NCBI GenBank assembly: GCA_020080175.1
Contig: JAGHQL010000081.1
Span: forward strand, 1 to 64,000
Length of the DNA stretch: 64,000 nucleotides
Source: Glutinoglossum americanum
Lineage: Eukaryota; Ascomycota; Geoglossomycetes; Geoglossales; Geoglossaceae
Reading direction: 5' to 3'
The notes beneath the pieces were generated by a model. That model searched no databases and was not told the origin of the DNA. It saw only the letters and a list, made by a program, of their open reading frames with translations. Each line of letters starts with the position of its first letter. The stretch's first letter is position 1. Below, in pieces: positions 11,701 through 23,437 of this stretch. The position numbers were made by a program, and so were the translations under genes.

Positions 11701-13875
11701 GCCCCCCTCTCGGGAACACCGCGCAATGTGAAATGCAAATCGCGCGCAGGCTGGTGATCCCATATCGTGTTCCTGGGTGGCAAGACATACAGGAATGGCA
11801 GAGACGTGATCAGTAGTCGTGACCCGTATCGTGACCCGTACCGGATCTATGCGACGGGTCCCAGAGGATCTACAGGATTGTTTTTCTCTCCAGCGGGTCT
11901 ATGTACCTATTGTGGACAAGCGACCGCAGCGAAAAGCAAAGGAGGCACGCGGCGCGTAAACCTGTCAGCCCGTCACGGATACACGGAATAATCCCTCCGG
12001 TAAATGGCAACTTATCAGATTATCGATAGGTAATGGATAGGCTGAATGTCTCACCCATGGGCCGTCACCGATGTTGGGGAGTGAAACATCTGGCACCTCG
12101 CACCGTAAGGATTGTGAGATGTGCGTGGGGATGTGGGATTTTTGGAAGGAAGGTTTGCCTATTGTTGCCTAAAAGGGCGTGAGGCCGACGCTATGCGAGA
12201 GGACCTTAATTGTTCGAATGGAGAGGCGGTGCCATCGCTGCATCCATACCACATTCAAGTCTGGCCAGATGGCTACAAAGATCTTGATTGTTTCATTCGG
12301 GCCCGTGTCAATGTTTACGTTTTCTCGATGCACCTCGGTCATGCACGTACGCCACGCTCCAGTGCTGCAAGTGACCTGCACGCACACACGTCCCCTTCGC
12401 GACCTGCAGTGCGGCGTGTCCGCGTTAGGAATATACCCCAAGCTGAGCGATGACTCTCACTTTGCATATGAATATTTGCCTGCAGAGTACTTTGCCCTGT
12501 AGCGGGATAGCGGAACGCATCGCGGTCGCCGGTATGACGTCGAGTGTCATTTTTCGATGGCCATCTCGCGCTTCCTGATACCTTCGCGTTGTTTCTGTTG
12601 CACCTTCACATGGGGTTTCTGGAACCTTGCCTCCAAGACCGGCCTTCCAGCCAATAGCAAGCCAGCATCAACCTTCTCGACAACGTCGCTCCACATCGTT
12701 CAAATGCAGTCAACGAATTGAAATTCGAGGCCGTGTCGAGACTAAAAAGACACCCTCAGCTGAAAATACAACTAACAAGGGTAAGCAGAAGCACAGGCTC
12801 CTATCAGCACCCAGGAAATATTTTGCAGGCCATCCGTCAAAACCGCCGAACCCACCGGATGCTCTCCCATCATTCCCGCCGAGTTTTCGATTGAGCTCCC
12901 CCGGATTTGGAAACGGGGAGTATGTTTGATGTCGGAAGATCCGAGGAATTCCAGCACGCAATAGCCAATCCAAAATCGATTTGAAGTTGAAGCCACTGAA
13001 AGCTCTAACGCAGGAACAACTGAGAGGGTAGCTCATGTCATGTTTCGCCATCCAAGCCAGATGGCCAAGGACTACGTACGCCGTTTTCGTCGGCATGCAT
13101 GCTTCTATTGACGCGATTTTCGCGCACCCACCGCGATTCCCAGCATCCAAGGTCTGTGGCCACATCTCTTATTCTAGTTTTAATAAACGGCCAGATCGTG
13201 GCTATTTCGGAGGATATTGGTAGATGGGAGTTAGGGCAATTTACGGGGTTGAATGAGGAGGCGTCGTTCATTTGGCGACATACGAACCACGAAGCAGAAT
13301 ATTGCTTTCTGATGCCCAAATGAGAAATGATATGGACAAGGATCGCTCGTTCGCTCCTCATACCTGCATATCAACAAGTGCGTCGAATTTAGATGGGTTT
13401 AGTTGGGCTTAGCTAGTTACCTTGCCTGTACCATCTACCGGACTCACGCTGTTAGGTTGTTGGGTGCGCAGCCGGGGGCTTCATGCATGGCTGGTTCCGG
13501 ACCAAGGTTTTTGCAGCTTGCAGCCACAGCCGAGCAGACCGTCAGCAGTTTTTGGGTGGTCGGAGAAGTCGAACGAGGTTTCGCCTCGCTCATCCCCGAA
13601 CTACCCACTCACGATGCATCGTGCGTGTGGGCGCAATCCATATAAGAAGGCTATGGCTGCCACACCCCACCTCTCCCCTTGCCTTTTTGGCTCCCCCTCC
13701 TTTCTCCGCTATCATTCGTCGACCTCCTTTCCACCCTTTCGTCTTAGGCGTGCAAACTAATTCCTTAGTGTTGAGACCCCCGATTTCCTTCTAATTGTTT
13801 TCCTTTCTCCTCTCTCAACCGCCCTCGATATCCCGTCACACTTTTTCCGGTCAATTCTCATCCTGTCTCGTCGCA
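8787..13875. other. Gene-free 5-kb interval
   Basis: No open frame here has credible protein-like sequence, and I could not assemble spliced exons. Contents I can point to: a T run at 8822-8832; an imperfect inverted repeat near 9617-9651 (ATAACGG and CCGTTAT arms); an AT-only stretch near 10819-10844; a heptamer tandem repeat at 11298-11346; and a short direct repeat (GTGACCCGTA type) at 11819-11840. The last 200 bases before 13876 are pyrimidine-rich, as in promoters of well-expressed fungal genes. Decayed transposon sequence is possible, but I recognise none. Confidence 0.6.
11298..11346. repeat. Seven-copy heptamer tandem repeat
   Basis: Seven consecutive 7-bp units change in steps: GCGAACG twice, GTGAACG twice, ATGAACG once and ATGGACG twice. 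Each step differs from the previous by one base. It lies in non-coding DNA in the gene-free interval. Confidence 0.9.
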
Positions 13876-14916
13876 ATGCCTAGCATATTATTACCTGCCT
13901 CGGCGGCTGCGTTTGCGCCGAGGTCTTCTCCTACCGTGGTCCTGAATACAAAGGTCGATCCGTGGCTCACGGCCACTTTGAAGCGGATTAATCGCATTAA
14001 GCGGCCTTTAAACAGTGTTCCGCAGCACATGAGATGTCTCACCGAAACCCTGTCATCCTCGTCAGCCATATGGACTCTCTGCTCTCTCATGCTCCCAAAG
14101 GCACCCGATTCTCAACTCCGGAAAGATTCAAATCCGCTGGTTGAGGCCCTATTCAATTACCAATTGCTCCACATTGAGGCTTACGTTGTCCACGTCGACT
14201 TGGTGCTCCAGAATGAGATCGCTTTCAAACTCACGCCAGAATCGATAGCCGCTCTCACCGAATACCACAAGGACATCTACCTGGTCGACACAGCAGCATC
14301 AATCTGGAATTGGTCTGAAAAGGAAACCCAAATCAAGAAACTCCAGGAAGAATTCGTCCAGGCAATTAACAAATTCGTTTACCGGACGAGCGCATTTGCA
14401 TTGGAGGGTCTCGAGGATGATGGTGCCGGCGAGCTTCTCTGCGGAAGGAGTGACGATGTCAAAACCGCCATAATGGGATTATTTATGCCGTTACTCCCGC
14501 CTCCACCAAGGGTTGTAAACATTATTCGCCCTGCGCCTCTGCTACCCAGTTCTCCCGCCGTGGGCCACTGGTGGCAGCCAACCTTACCTAATCCGGCTCC
14601 TGTGGACTCGTGGAAGGTTGTCCCGTCAAGCCCAAGCGCGGCCACAACCGCAGACACGCACTCTACGATATGGGCCAACATGGGAGGGTTCGACAACATT
14701 CAAAACCTCCCTTCTCCGACACCATCATACAGTCAGCCATTCAGCCAGCCCTACAGCACCGCGCCAAATTACTATAGCGCACCTCAGTCCACAGCACCGC
14801 CCGTGATCACGCAGCTACCCCTGCCCAGTATGATCACTCAGCAGCAATGCAGCACGAGCGCTGGACTCGGCGGCTTTGAATGGGGCCGCTATCACGAGTA
14901 TGCGACCACCATGTGA
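13876..14916 (+). CDS. Hypothetical protein, 346 aa
   Basis: I do not recognise this protein. The open frame begins upstream at 13795, but I prefer the Met at 13876 because it follows a pyrimidine-rich leader and has a good context (GTCGCAATGCC). The first 200 residues look folded and mostly helical, starting with a short Ala/Ser-rich segment and then KVDPWLTATLKRINRIKRPL. A helical core follows, containing LFNYQLLHIEAYVVHVDLVL and KLQEEFVQAINKFVYRTSAF. The C-terminal 140 residues are Pro/Ser/Gln/Tyr-rich and likely disordered, with repeated YSQPFSQPYS-like text. There is no signal peptide and no clear membrane segment. The proline/glutamine-rich tail would suit an adaptor or transcriptional regulator, but that is speculation. 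The gene is isolated, with gene-poor DNA on both sides. Confidence 0.65.
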   Translation: MPSILLPASAAAFAPRSSPTVVLNTKVDPWLTATLKRINRIKRPLNSVPQHMRCLTETLSSSSAIWTLCSLMLPKAPDSQLRKDSNPLVEALFNYQLLHIEAYVVHVDLVLQNEIAFKLTPESIAALTEYHKDIYLVDTAASIWNWSEKETQIKKLQEEFVQAINKFVYRTSAFALEGLEDDGAGELLCGRSDDVKTAIMGLFMPLLPPPPRVVNIIRPAPLLPSSPAVGHWWQPTLPNPAPVDSWKVVPSSPSAATTADTHSTIWANMGGFDNIQNLPSPTPSYSQPFSQPYSTAPNYYSAPQSTAPPVITQLPLPSMITQQQCSTSAGLGGFEWGRYHEYATTM

Positions 14917-16763
14917 CTGGCTCCTGCGCATTAGTGCAGTCCCTCTGGCATCGCCGTCGGGGTGCGACCGAAAGCACGCAACGGACGGGCTGGGTTTTCA
15001 TTCTGGAGATGAGGAGAAACGGCATTTGCGACGGCCTTTTTTGACACGAGAGATGCGACCTCGATCCGAAAAGCGGGCACCCACCAACCGATACAGCAAA
15101 TACTAGTAATTAAGGGCGGCGTTTTTGTCGATTTAGCGTTTGGGTTTCACTAGTTTTTTTTTTCTACAAGAGGGCGGGTTTCTTCTTTCAAGAGTATATA
15201 TTCCAACCCCTCATCAACCAAATACTTGCTCTTGTCGACCTTTTTAGCGAAGCGTTGCTTTTGTTTTGCCTTACTGACAAAGCTCTCTACTCATTGATCG
15301 CTGGTCGGTATTCCGTGGGTCGGCATAATTGTTTTTGGCCCTTTACTTGCATGTTGTTCTCACTACTGCATTTTACTACTATTGACTATTGATTCGGCTG
15401 CTGTCAAAGGAGACCTATACAGACGGGCTGGCAGCAATGCTCAAGGAGAGGGGAGGGAGGTTTGCGAATCACATAAAATTCCTGGAGAATTTATCTGGGG
15501 GGCGCGCCTTTTTCCTTTTTTTTTTTCTTCTTCTTCTCCTGTTTAAATCCATTCTCTTCTAAAAAGTCCGTCTCTGATCGCAGTAGTTTGCTCTGTCTGT
15601 GAGCCGCGGGAGCAAGGATATGCCCCCCCCCCTTCCCACTCGATCGGAAAAAAAGCTACAGGATTGTTTATTCTTCCACGCGCGAACAAACTACCCTCCC
15701 CTTTAGAAGAAGAAGAAAAAAAAAAGTATTCTGGCATTGATTGCTAGCGGGTTACTGTCTTTTTTTTTTTCTTCTCTCTTTCTTTTCTCGTCTCTGGGAG
15801 ATGGGGGGATGGGGGGATGGGGGGTGGCGGGGAGGGAGTTCCGTTTGGTGATGCGCGAAGGGACGAACTCGGCATCGATGCAGGCTGGATGGCATCTGGC
15901 ATGTCGTTACTGCGCTGTCGGCTTTTCTTTACTCGGCTGCGGTGTGTGTGCATGGGGGGGGAAGCGTGAACCCTCCCACCTCTTCTCTCCCTCTCTCTCT
16001 CTCCCTCGGGCCATCGGAGCTCGGTCCTCCGCCGGGGGCGGATAACGGGGTGTGGGGCGTGGGGTGCGGGTTCATCATCGTGGGGGATAGACTGTGTCCT
16101 TCCTTCACCGGCGGGGCTTTGCCTCTACATCTCCACCGCAGCTGCTCTTTTAGGGCCACCCCTCCTAAACTCGAGTTCTCTGTCTTTTTTTTTTTTTTAT
16201 TCTACCCTCTCACTTCTTCTTCCCTTTGTCTTTTTAATTTTTTTATTTTTTTTCTCTCCCTCTTCCTTCTTTCCTTTCTTGGATATGCTCGAGTGAGCTC
16301 CCCTGCTTTCCTGAAAAGAAACTGGCTTTTTTTTTTCTCCTAGGCGGGGAGGGAGAGAAACGGGGTGCTGGACGCAACACAGAGGTGGGGGGGGGCGGCT
16401 GGTCTTTTCGTCCCTCGGTTTGGTTATCACATCATAGTAGTTATTAAATCGATAATTCTTGAATAAGATTAAATAAAAAATATTTTTTGGTTTCCCGGGG
16501 AAGGGACTTAGATGGAAATACCTCTCAGATCTCCCTTTATAGTGTTGTCGGGATGTCGCAGCTTGCCAGTAAACGGTTGCGAGGAAATCGTTTCGTGTTC
16601 GTATAATCGTACATTTATACTATCCCTCCCAGAGGGCACTATATTTCCTCCCAGTCGACATGTAAAAGCTTACACTCCACCTCTCTAAAACCCTACGCTC
16701 AACGGCCCACCCGTCATGATATCGATGGTCACACAATCTCTCCATGCCTCCCCACCTCGCCAC
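14917..16763. other. Low-complexity pyrimidine/G-rich interval
   Basis: No gene seen. The interval is packed with simple sequence: T and CTT runs at 15511-15540, C runs near 15623-15632, A runs at 15712-15726, T runs at 15761-15780, G-rich blocks at 15796-15836 and 15953-15961, a CT repeat at about 15981-16006, T runs at 16186-16199 and 16231-16252, and a G run at 16386-16395. Part is the 3' flank of the 346-residue gene and part follows the end of the membrane-protein gene at 16764. Confidence 0.7.
15796..15836 (+). repeat. G-tract cluster, candidate G-quadruplex
   Basis: Four or more runs of at least three G are separated by one to three bases (GGGAGATGGGGGGATGGGG pattern, continuing to GGGGAGGGAG). 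The spacing fits an intramolecular G-quadruplex on this strand. It is non-coding. Confidence 0.6.
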
Positions 16764-17898
16764 CTACTTGATCTTCTTCACATCAGAAGCACCCTCCGAA
16801 ACCCCCGCGGCGATACTCAATCCGTCGATGATCTCCGCAGCGAACGCATATATCATATAAGCCGGTAGGACAATCCAAGCTCCACTATTGATTAAAATCA
16901 TGAGCAAACGCGCGACGGAAAAAAAAAATAGGGCGTGGGTTTGTGGGCGGGTGTTAATATGGGTATTTTCTGGATTTGGGGCTTTGAACGTACTTTGGGA
17001 TGATCCAGAAGGCGATTAGAGAAGAGAAGGAGTTGTGGCCTATGTTTTGGAAGCCGGAGAAGTACTCGTTGAGCCCTTGGTTAGGTTAGTTTCGTGGTAG
17101 ATTAGAGGGGTATTTTTTTGGCTGCGAGGCTTGGAGTCGGGAACTGTTTGATTAAAAGGAAATTCAGTGCCCAAGGGGCAGGCAGTCAAGTAATGTAATT
17201 GGGGTGTCTAGGCGCCCAAAATAGTTTGATTGCATATGAAATGGGGTGTTTGAATTTTGTGATAGAAGGGCGTTGCTCGCGTTTTTCCGGTGTGTACCCT
17301 CAAACACCCCAATGCTCGTCTTCAAGAGAGGGGAAAGTGGGCATATAACGGCGGAGAGACTTGGAAACTCACAATATAATATTGTTTTACTCAGCGTCAT
17401 GACGGCTGCGCTAAGCCCAACCAAAGTTGCGATCCCTGCCGCTTTCCCTGAAACAACCCTACTCTTCCCAAGTACTCTAGAAACCTCTGCGCCCGGCGCT
17501 CCTCGCCCCTCTCCCATAGATGCCCTACCAGATGAGTACACGGTCCAAATATACCAGATGTATAATATACTCTCTATGACGTTCATAGTTGCTTGTGCGG
17601 ACGTGAAACCATTGTGAGAGTTGTATGCCGGCCAGCCGTAGATATAATCGACCGTGCCATAGAGCGCATACGGCGTCCATACTGGGCTGTGGAGATAGCC
17701 TCCAGGCATCGAATGAGGCCTTAAAAGAACATAGCCGGTATCCCAGAAAACGAGAGGTATAGATATAACCAGCCATAGTAGTACGAGGTTCGAAGGAGCG
17801 TGCGACCAAGTCTTCAGATGGCGGAAAAAATTGCCCTTGTCGCCTTTCGAGGGAGACGGAGTGGAAAATGCATCGGGGTGAGAACGCGTGGAGACCAT
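16764..17898 (-). CDS. Four-TM fungal membrane protein (EXPERA-like architecture)
   Basis: Spliced model: exons 17898-17373, 17075-16994 and 16884-16764, giving 242 residues. Junctions give TLSKTILYW-LNEYFSGFQNIGHN and WIIPN-GAWIVLPAYM, matching how I remember this Pezizomycotina family. Four hydrophobic segments are visible: LVLLWLVISIPLVFWDTGYV, MNVIESILYIWYIWTVY, GIATLVGLSAAVMTLSKTIL, and the span from LIAFWIIPNG to YAFAAEII. Acidic residues sit inside the first two (the D of FWDTGY, the E of NVIES), which resembles the EXPERA fold of sterol isomerase and sigma-2 receptor proteins. That assignment is inference. The tail ends in KKIK, a possible ER-retrieval-type dilysine motif. Introns are 297 nt (17076-17372) and 109 nt (16885-16993). 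Substrate and pathway are unknown. Confidence 0.85.
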
Positions 17899-20051
17899 AT
17901 TTCGTGCTGATTGAGAATGTATACCTTTGAGAAATGAGGGAGGAACACCAGAGAGCTATTAACAACGATCCTTGATGAGCACAAGTGACGGTATGTAACC
18001 ACCAGTAGAACGTCTTTTCCCAGGTCTTCGGGCTTCTCGTGGGATGCAAAATTTAAATAGATCGAATTCTGTGCAAACCAGGAGGTCCAAGCTCCGTCGA
18101 AGCTTCAGGATATGCGAAAGCCCGGGCCGAAATCCCTAAACGGTTGCCACTAGGATTGAGGGAAGCCGCAGTTCCTAACGCAGTCACTGTACGAGTATCT
18201 CCTGATATACGCTCAGCGAAAAAGGAACTGATTTCACACAACGTGATCCTGCTACTCCAACTGCTTCTTGCCGGTTCGTAATCTAAGGTTCGCAATCCAA
18301 GAGGTTCGGTTCAGAAGAGCCAGAGGGGAGGAAATATCTGCAGATAAAAACAATGGGTGTGATTCACCTTCTACTTCTTGCGATGCTACAGCTGGCTTGG
18401 TCAAGTCGCAGTGCCACGACAGATCCTCGACGCGGCATTCTTGAACGGAGTCGATAACCGAGCCAATTAGGTCACACCACACTTTGTGCCTCTCCCGACC
18501 AGTGAGAAGTTTATGAATGCATGCAAGCTTGATTTGAATAGTGGACTATTGGAAATTCTTAGTTCTAGTAGCCCTGGGATGCGAAAACCATATCCAGAGT
18601 CATCGTTCGCTAAGCTCTTGAGAGACTTCGCCTAGCTGACATTTAGAATACTGAAGCTTTGTCAATGCGGGAGTTCCGCAATATAGGCAGGTTTATTCAA
18701 ATGCTCGGCTCTGATGTTACTGAATATTAGATCTGGATATTTAGACATTGGTACTGACCGCATGGAGGTGGCGGAAAGGGTTACGCCGAGTTAGCCGCAT
18801 AGGGATGTGACCAACGCCTTAAATCATCGAGTTAGCTTTAGTGTCTCACCGTTAGATAATAATAACGATGGTTTGGTTGAATATCCTCTCCCGATATGAA
18901 GTAGAGGACTCCAGGGAAGGGGAGAGAAGGAAGAGGCATGTACTACCAAAATCGGCGTCCGGACAATTACTAGCAACACACTATATCACAAAAAGAACCA
19001 GGCCATAGAGCACGCGCGCTTGAGGTCCATCCATCGGCCTGTACCCTCTCCGCGAGTTGATAATATATTGTAACTGCGATGCACCAAATAAGGTTAGCAA
19101 TCGTTTCGATTCATGACTTGTAACGATATATATTGGAGCTTCCGGAGGAGGAACATGCAACACAAATCGGTGCGGCGGATCCTGAGCCTGCGCAGTGAGG
19201 AGAGGGGAGTATGAAAAAGGCATTTTTTAGTTGTGGGACGTCGGCTTTTGCACTTAAACAGTGAGAGCTTCTGCGTATCAATTCGATTACTCAAGGCCAT
19301 CCGCTCTTGGTCGGAGAAAAAGGTGAATGGGCATTGTGCAGATAGCCGAGAACAAAATTCCTCTTGATTGAAACGCGCTGGTAAAAGCTAATGTTGGAGG
19401 ATAGTACTACCCGGATGTTGTTGATGCCATCTTGGTCGGCGTATTGTGTATGCAATACACTAACGGCCATTAGACTGCGTTCGTTCAACCACCTATCTCA
19501 TACTAGATAGATCCTTGTCGCGCGTGCGACCTGTAGAGTGCCGCGTTATGTGGGGCTATTCCAGCCTCTGAGGATCACACCCCATGATCTAGTTGACGGG
19601 GGACAAAAGTTACCGTGATGCACCTTAAGAGCTGGTAAGCAGAGTCCACTAGCATTACACTGCAATTTTGATCGCAGCTCTATGGTGTCCCACCACAAAG
19701 ACGAATAAATAAATGGTGTTCGGGCAGGCACGATGCCAACCGACACCCGGATCCTCAAGGTCCCTACCCTATTGACGGATAAATGCTACAGTACCATCTT
19801 ACGTAGTACAGTAATGTGGTGGCGTCGCCGCTACTACTTCAAGGTGGCCGAGGCAGCCGTTTCCCGAGCAACAAAAACGGGGTCGCCAATCACTCAGTGA
19901 CAGGCTACGTGCATCGGCCACATCGATTAACTGAATGTCTAACATATAAGTCAAGGCTATGTCTCAAGTCCTGAAGACCTCCTCTCCGCATGAATAAGGG
20001 TTCGATAGGTTAGCCTATTTAGAGCAATTGTGGTCTGAACCTCAGATCAAT
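17899..20051. other. Gene-free interval upstream of the GH3 gene
   Basis: About 2.15 kb with only short, unconvincing frames. It carries the promoter of the membrane-protein gene at its left end and that of the beta-glucosidase gene at its right end. I see no clear repeats, RNA gene or transposon remnant. Confidence 0.5.
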
Positions 20052-23000
20052 ATGTTAATTTTGTTCGCACCCATCGTATTCTTCCTGGCGATCATATGTA
20101 GCTCTCAAAACACTCCGGTATGTAATACCATGTTGTTCACCAACTACTTCTATTCACGTTTTGTTTGTTTAATCGGTGATAACGGTTGTTGTTAAAGGAC
20201 GCTGCGGCCTCTCCGCCAAAATATCCTTCACCATGGCTCTCCCCTGCGAGGGACTGGGAATCTGCATACGAGAAGGCCAGAGCTTTTGTTAGTCAGTTAA
20301 CTCTCTTAGAAAAGGTCAATTTGACTACCGGAGTAGGGTAAGTTGCTATACTGCAATGGCTGGAGTGGTTGTAGTCTCAACTGTTCCGAAAAAGGTGTGG
20401 ACTTGACTAAAACTACACAGGTGGATGCAAGAGCAGTGCGTCGGCCAGGTAGGATCGATCCCCCGGCTAGGTTTTCGAGGTCTTTGCATGCAAGATTCAC
20501 CACTTGGAGTGCGTTTCAGTCAGTGATTGTGCCCCTCTCCCGGTCTTTTGGCCATGCACCCTAACATGAGATAGCGGACTACAATACTGCATTTCCAGCC
20601 GGGGTGAACGCCGCCGCGACCTGGGATCGTGGTCTCCTGTATGCTCGTGGCTATGCCATGGGTGCAGAGCATCGTGGTAAAGGAGGTTGGTGACCAATCT
20701 CCTACTATTATTTATTATTGGTACCTCGGTACACATAGCGTGCTGACATAGCGTAACTATAGTGAATGTACAGCTCGGCCCTGTGGCAGGACCAATCGGG
20801 CGCCACCCAGAAGGGGGCAGGAATTGGGAGGGCTTCAGTCCTGACCCAGTTTTGACAGGAGTTGGAATGTCAGAAACGATTAAGGGGATTCAAGACGCTG
20901 GCGTCATTGCCTGTGCGAAGCATTATATCGGGAACGAACAAGAGCATTTCCGAATGGCCTATAGCAGCAACATTGATGATGTCACGATGCATGAGTTATA
21001 CCTCTGGTAGGCAGTTGACACCCCTAATCCACCCAGACATACTTATTAAGTTCGGGGAAGGCCATTTGCAGATGCAGTTCGGGCCGGTGTTGGCTCCATA
21101 ATGTGCAGCTACAATCAGATCAACAACAGCTATGGATGCCAGAACAGCTATGCACTCAACTATTTGCTTAAGAATGAGCTCGACTTTCAGGGCTTTGTTA
21201 TGAGCGATTGGGGGGCGCATCATTCTGGTGTTGGGGCAGCGCTAGCAGGCCTGGATATGGTACGTCAACAATTGGAGATTCTTTCTGTATACACCGTCCG
21301 ATAAGTGTAAAATCACCCAGACGATTCCCCTTAGAAATTTTATCAGAGCCCGCATCACCCTCCAGCCTCCCTTTCCCTAAGATCTGGGGATTATCGAGGG
21401 CAGTTCAACTTAGCTCTCCACTGGGGGTGTGTTTCTGGCTGTATAGCCGTTCGGGGGAGCTCCTAACAGCTGCCATTTGGCGGGCGTGCTCCTAGGTCGG
21501 TTACTCAGGAGGGACCCCAGCGTTCGTCATTTGATGGACATGACTACCAGAACCACCTTAACAATCCGCGTTTATTTGCTTTTATCATTACTGTGCGCTA
21601 TGCCTTTTACAAGCGCAGCAAGCAAATAGCTCTCTTATACTAACGTAGATGGGTGAAGAGCATGCCTGGGGACACCTTCTTTGGAAGCGGCCTATCATTT
21701 TGGGGTGCAAGTCTCACACTTGCAGGTTTGTTGGCTTCTCGGCTCACCAGTTTAGGGCATGGCTAACTTAGAGGGATAGTTATTAATGGAAGTGTACCTC
21801 AATGGCGGATCGACGATATGGCTACTAGAATAATGGCTGCATATTTCAAAGTGGGACAAGACCAGGAGGACATCCCAATCAACTTTGACTCCTGGACGCT
21901 AGATACATTTGGCTACCTCCACTACTTGGTAAGCAACGACTACACCCTGGTCAACCAACACGTCGACGTTAGACACGACCCAAAAATTGGATCGCACGCC
22001 GCGCTCGCCCGCGAGATTGCTACAAAATCTCTCGTGCTTCTTAAGAATGTTAACGGGACACTTCCGCTGAAGAAACCTCGCCAAATTGCCGTTATTGGCG
22101 GGGATGCTGGCGAAGCCCCGTATGGGCCTAATGGGTGTCCAGATAGAGGATGCGATAGTGGCACTCTGGCTATGGGCTGGGGAAGTGGCACAGCCAATTT
22201 TCCATATCTTGTCACGCCGTTGACTGGGATCCAGAACCAAGCTATACTAGACGGGAGCGTACTTTCGTCTGTTACCGACAGCTACGCATATTTGCAGATT
22301 AATGCAACTGTATCGAGGGCTGAAGTAGCAATAGTTTTTGTTAATGCGGACAGTGGCGAAGGTTACATATCCGTGGACGACAACGAAGGGGACAGAAATA
22401 ACCTTACTCTCTGGATGGATGGTGATAAGCTTATTTCGACCGTCGCCGCAAATAACAACAACACTATTGTTGTCATGCACACGGTCGGACCCGTTGTTAT
22501 CGAATCCTGGGTGAATCATCCCAATGTCACAGCCATCCTTTGGGCCGGCCTTCCGGGTGAGCAATCCGGAAACTCCATTACAGATGTCCTCTATGGTCAC
22601 GTCAATCCTGGCGCTAAATTGCCATTCACTCTGGGCAAGAAAGCTGATGACTGGGGGGTCAAACTTCTATATAATTCGAAGGACCAAGTTCCCCAGATTG
22701 CCTATACTGAGGGCGTTTTCATAGACTACCGGGCCTTCGACAAGGCTGGCATCGAGCCTACCTATGAGTTCGGCTTTGGTCTCAGCTACACAACATTCAA
22801 CTACTCAAATCTGCAAGTTACTAAGACACAAGCTGGCCCCTATGCCCCTACAAGCGGAAACACCGGAGCTGCGCCAGTTTTGGGCAACATCAGTGCCAAC
22901 CCGGATGACTACCAATTTCCTCCTGGTTTCGTTCAGGTACGGAGATACATCTACCCGTGGATAAATTCCACCACACTTGGCAACCAGGGCTCACCTGATG

Positions 23001-23437
23001 TCCCTGATGGAGCACGAAACGGTTCCTCCCAGCCACTTCTTCCGGCCGGAGGAGCTCCGGGTGGAAACCCAGAGCTCTACGATGTATTATACGAAGTTAC
23101 TGCCACAGTTACAAATACCGGCAGTGTTGCCGGTGAGGAGGTCGCTCAAGTGGTAAGATATCAACTCATAACTTCACCGTCAGAGTAGCTACTAATTTCT
23201 CATATTATGTAGTACGTATCACTCGGTGGTCCCAACGACCCTAAAGTTGCACTGCGCGGTTTTGAGCGACTGTCAATTCAGCCAGGCGGGTCAACGTCGT
23301 TCACTGCTGATCTGACCAGACGAGATCTCTCGAACTGGGATCCTGTGAGCCAAAACTGGGTAATTACAAACTACACCAAGACAGTATACGTAGGGAGTTC
23401 ATCAAGGAAGCTGCTTTTGCAGACGGAGCTGATATGA
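20052..23437 (+). CDS. Secreted beta-glucosidase, glycoside hydrolase family 3 (BGL1 type)
   Basis: Hydrolyses terminal beta-glucosides such as cellobiose outside the cell. Nine exons: 20052-20117, 20198-20337, 20421-20518, 20575-20685, 20763-21006, 21061-21259, 21659-21725, 21780-23152 and 23213-23437, coding for 840 residues with consistent phase. A short hydrophobic signal peptide ([17 protein letters not shown]) starts the protein. Family landmarks in order: [60 protein letters not shown] (nucleophile about Asp269), [11 protein letters not shown] (expected acid/base Glu), GLSYTTF, and a C-terminal fibronectin-III-like domain (EEVAQVYVSLGG). Donors GTTGGT (20686) and GTCAGT (20519) are weak. 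Intron 6 (21260-21658, 399 nt) is far longer than the others (54-83 nt). The gene looks intact and is flanked by gene-poor DNA. Confidence 0.93.

Noticed and set aside
8787-13875. Transposon or viral remnant in the 5-kb gap
   Set aside because: No terminal repeats, transposase-like or polymerase-like sequence could be recognised on either strand.
21101-21495. Short frames reading through intron 6 of the GH3 gene
   Set aside because: They lose the GH3 pattern after GLDM; splicing to 21659 restores [14 protein letters not shown].
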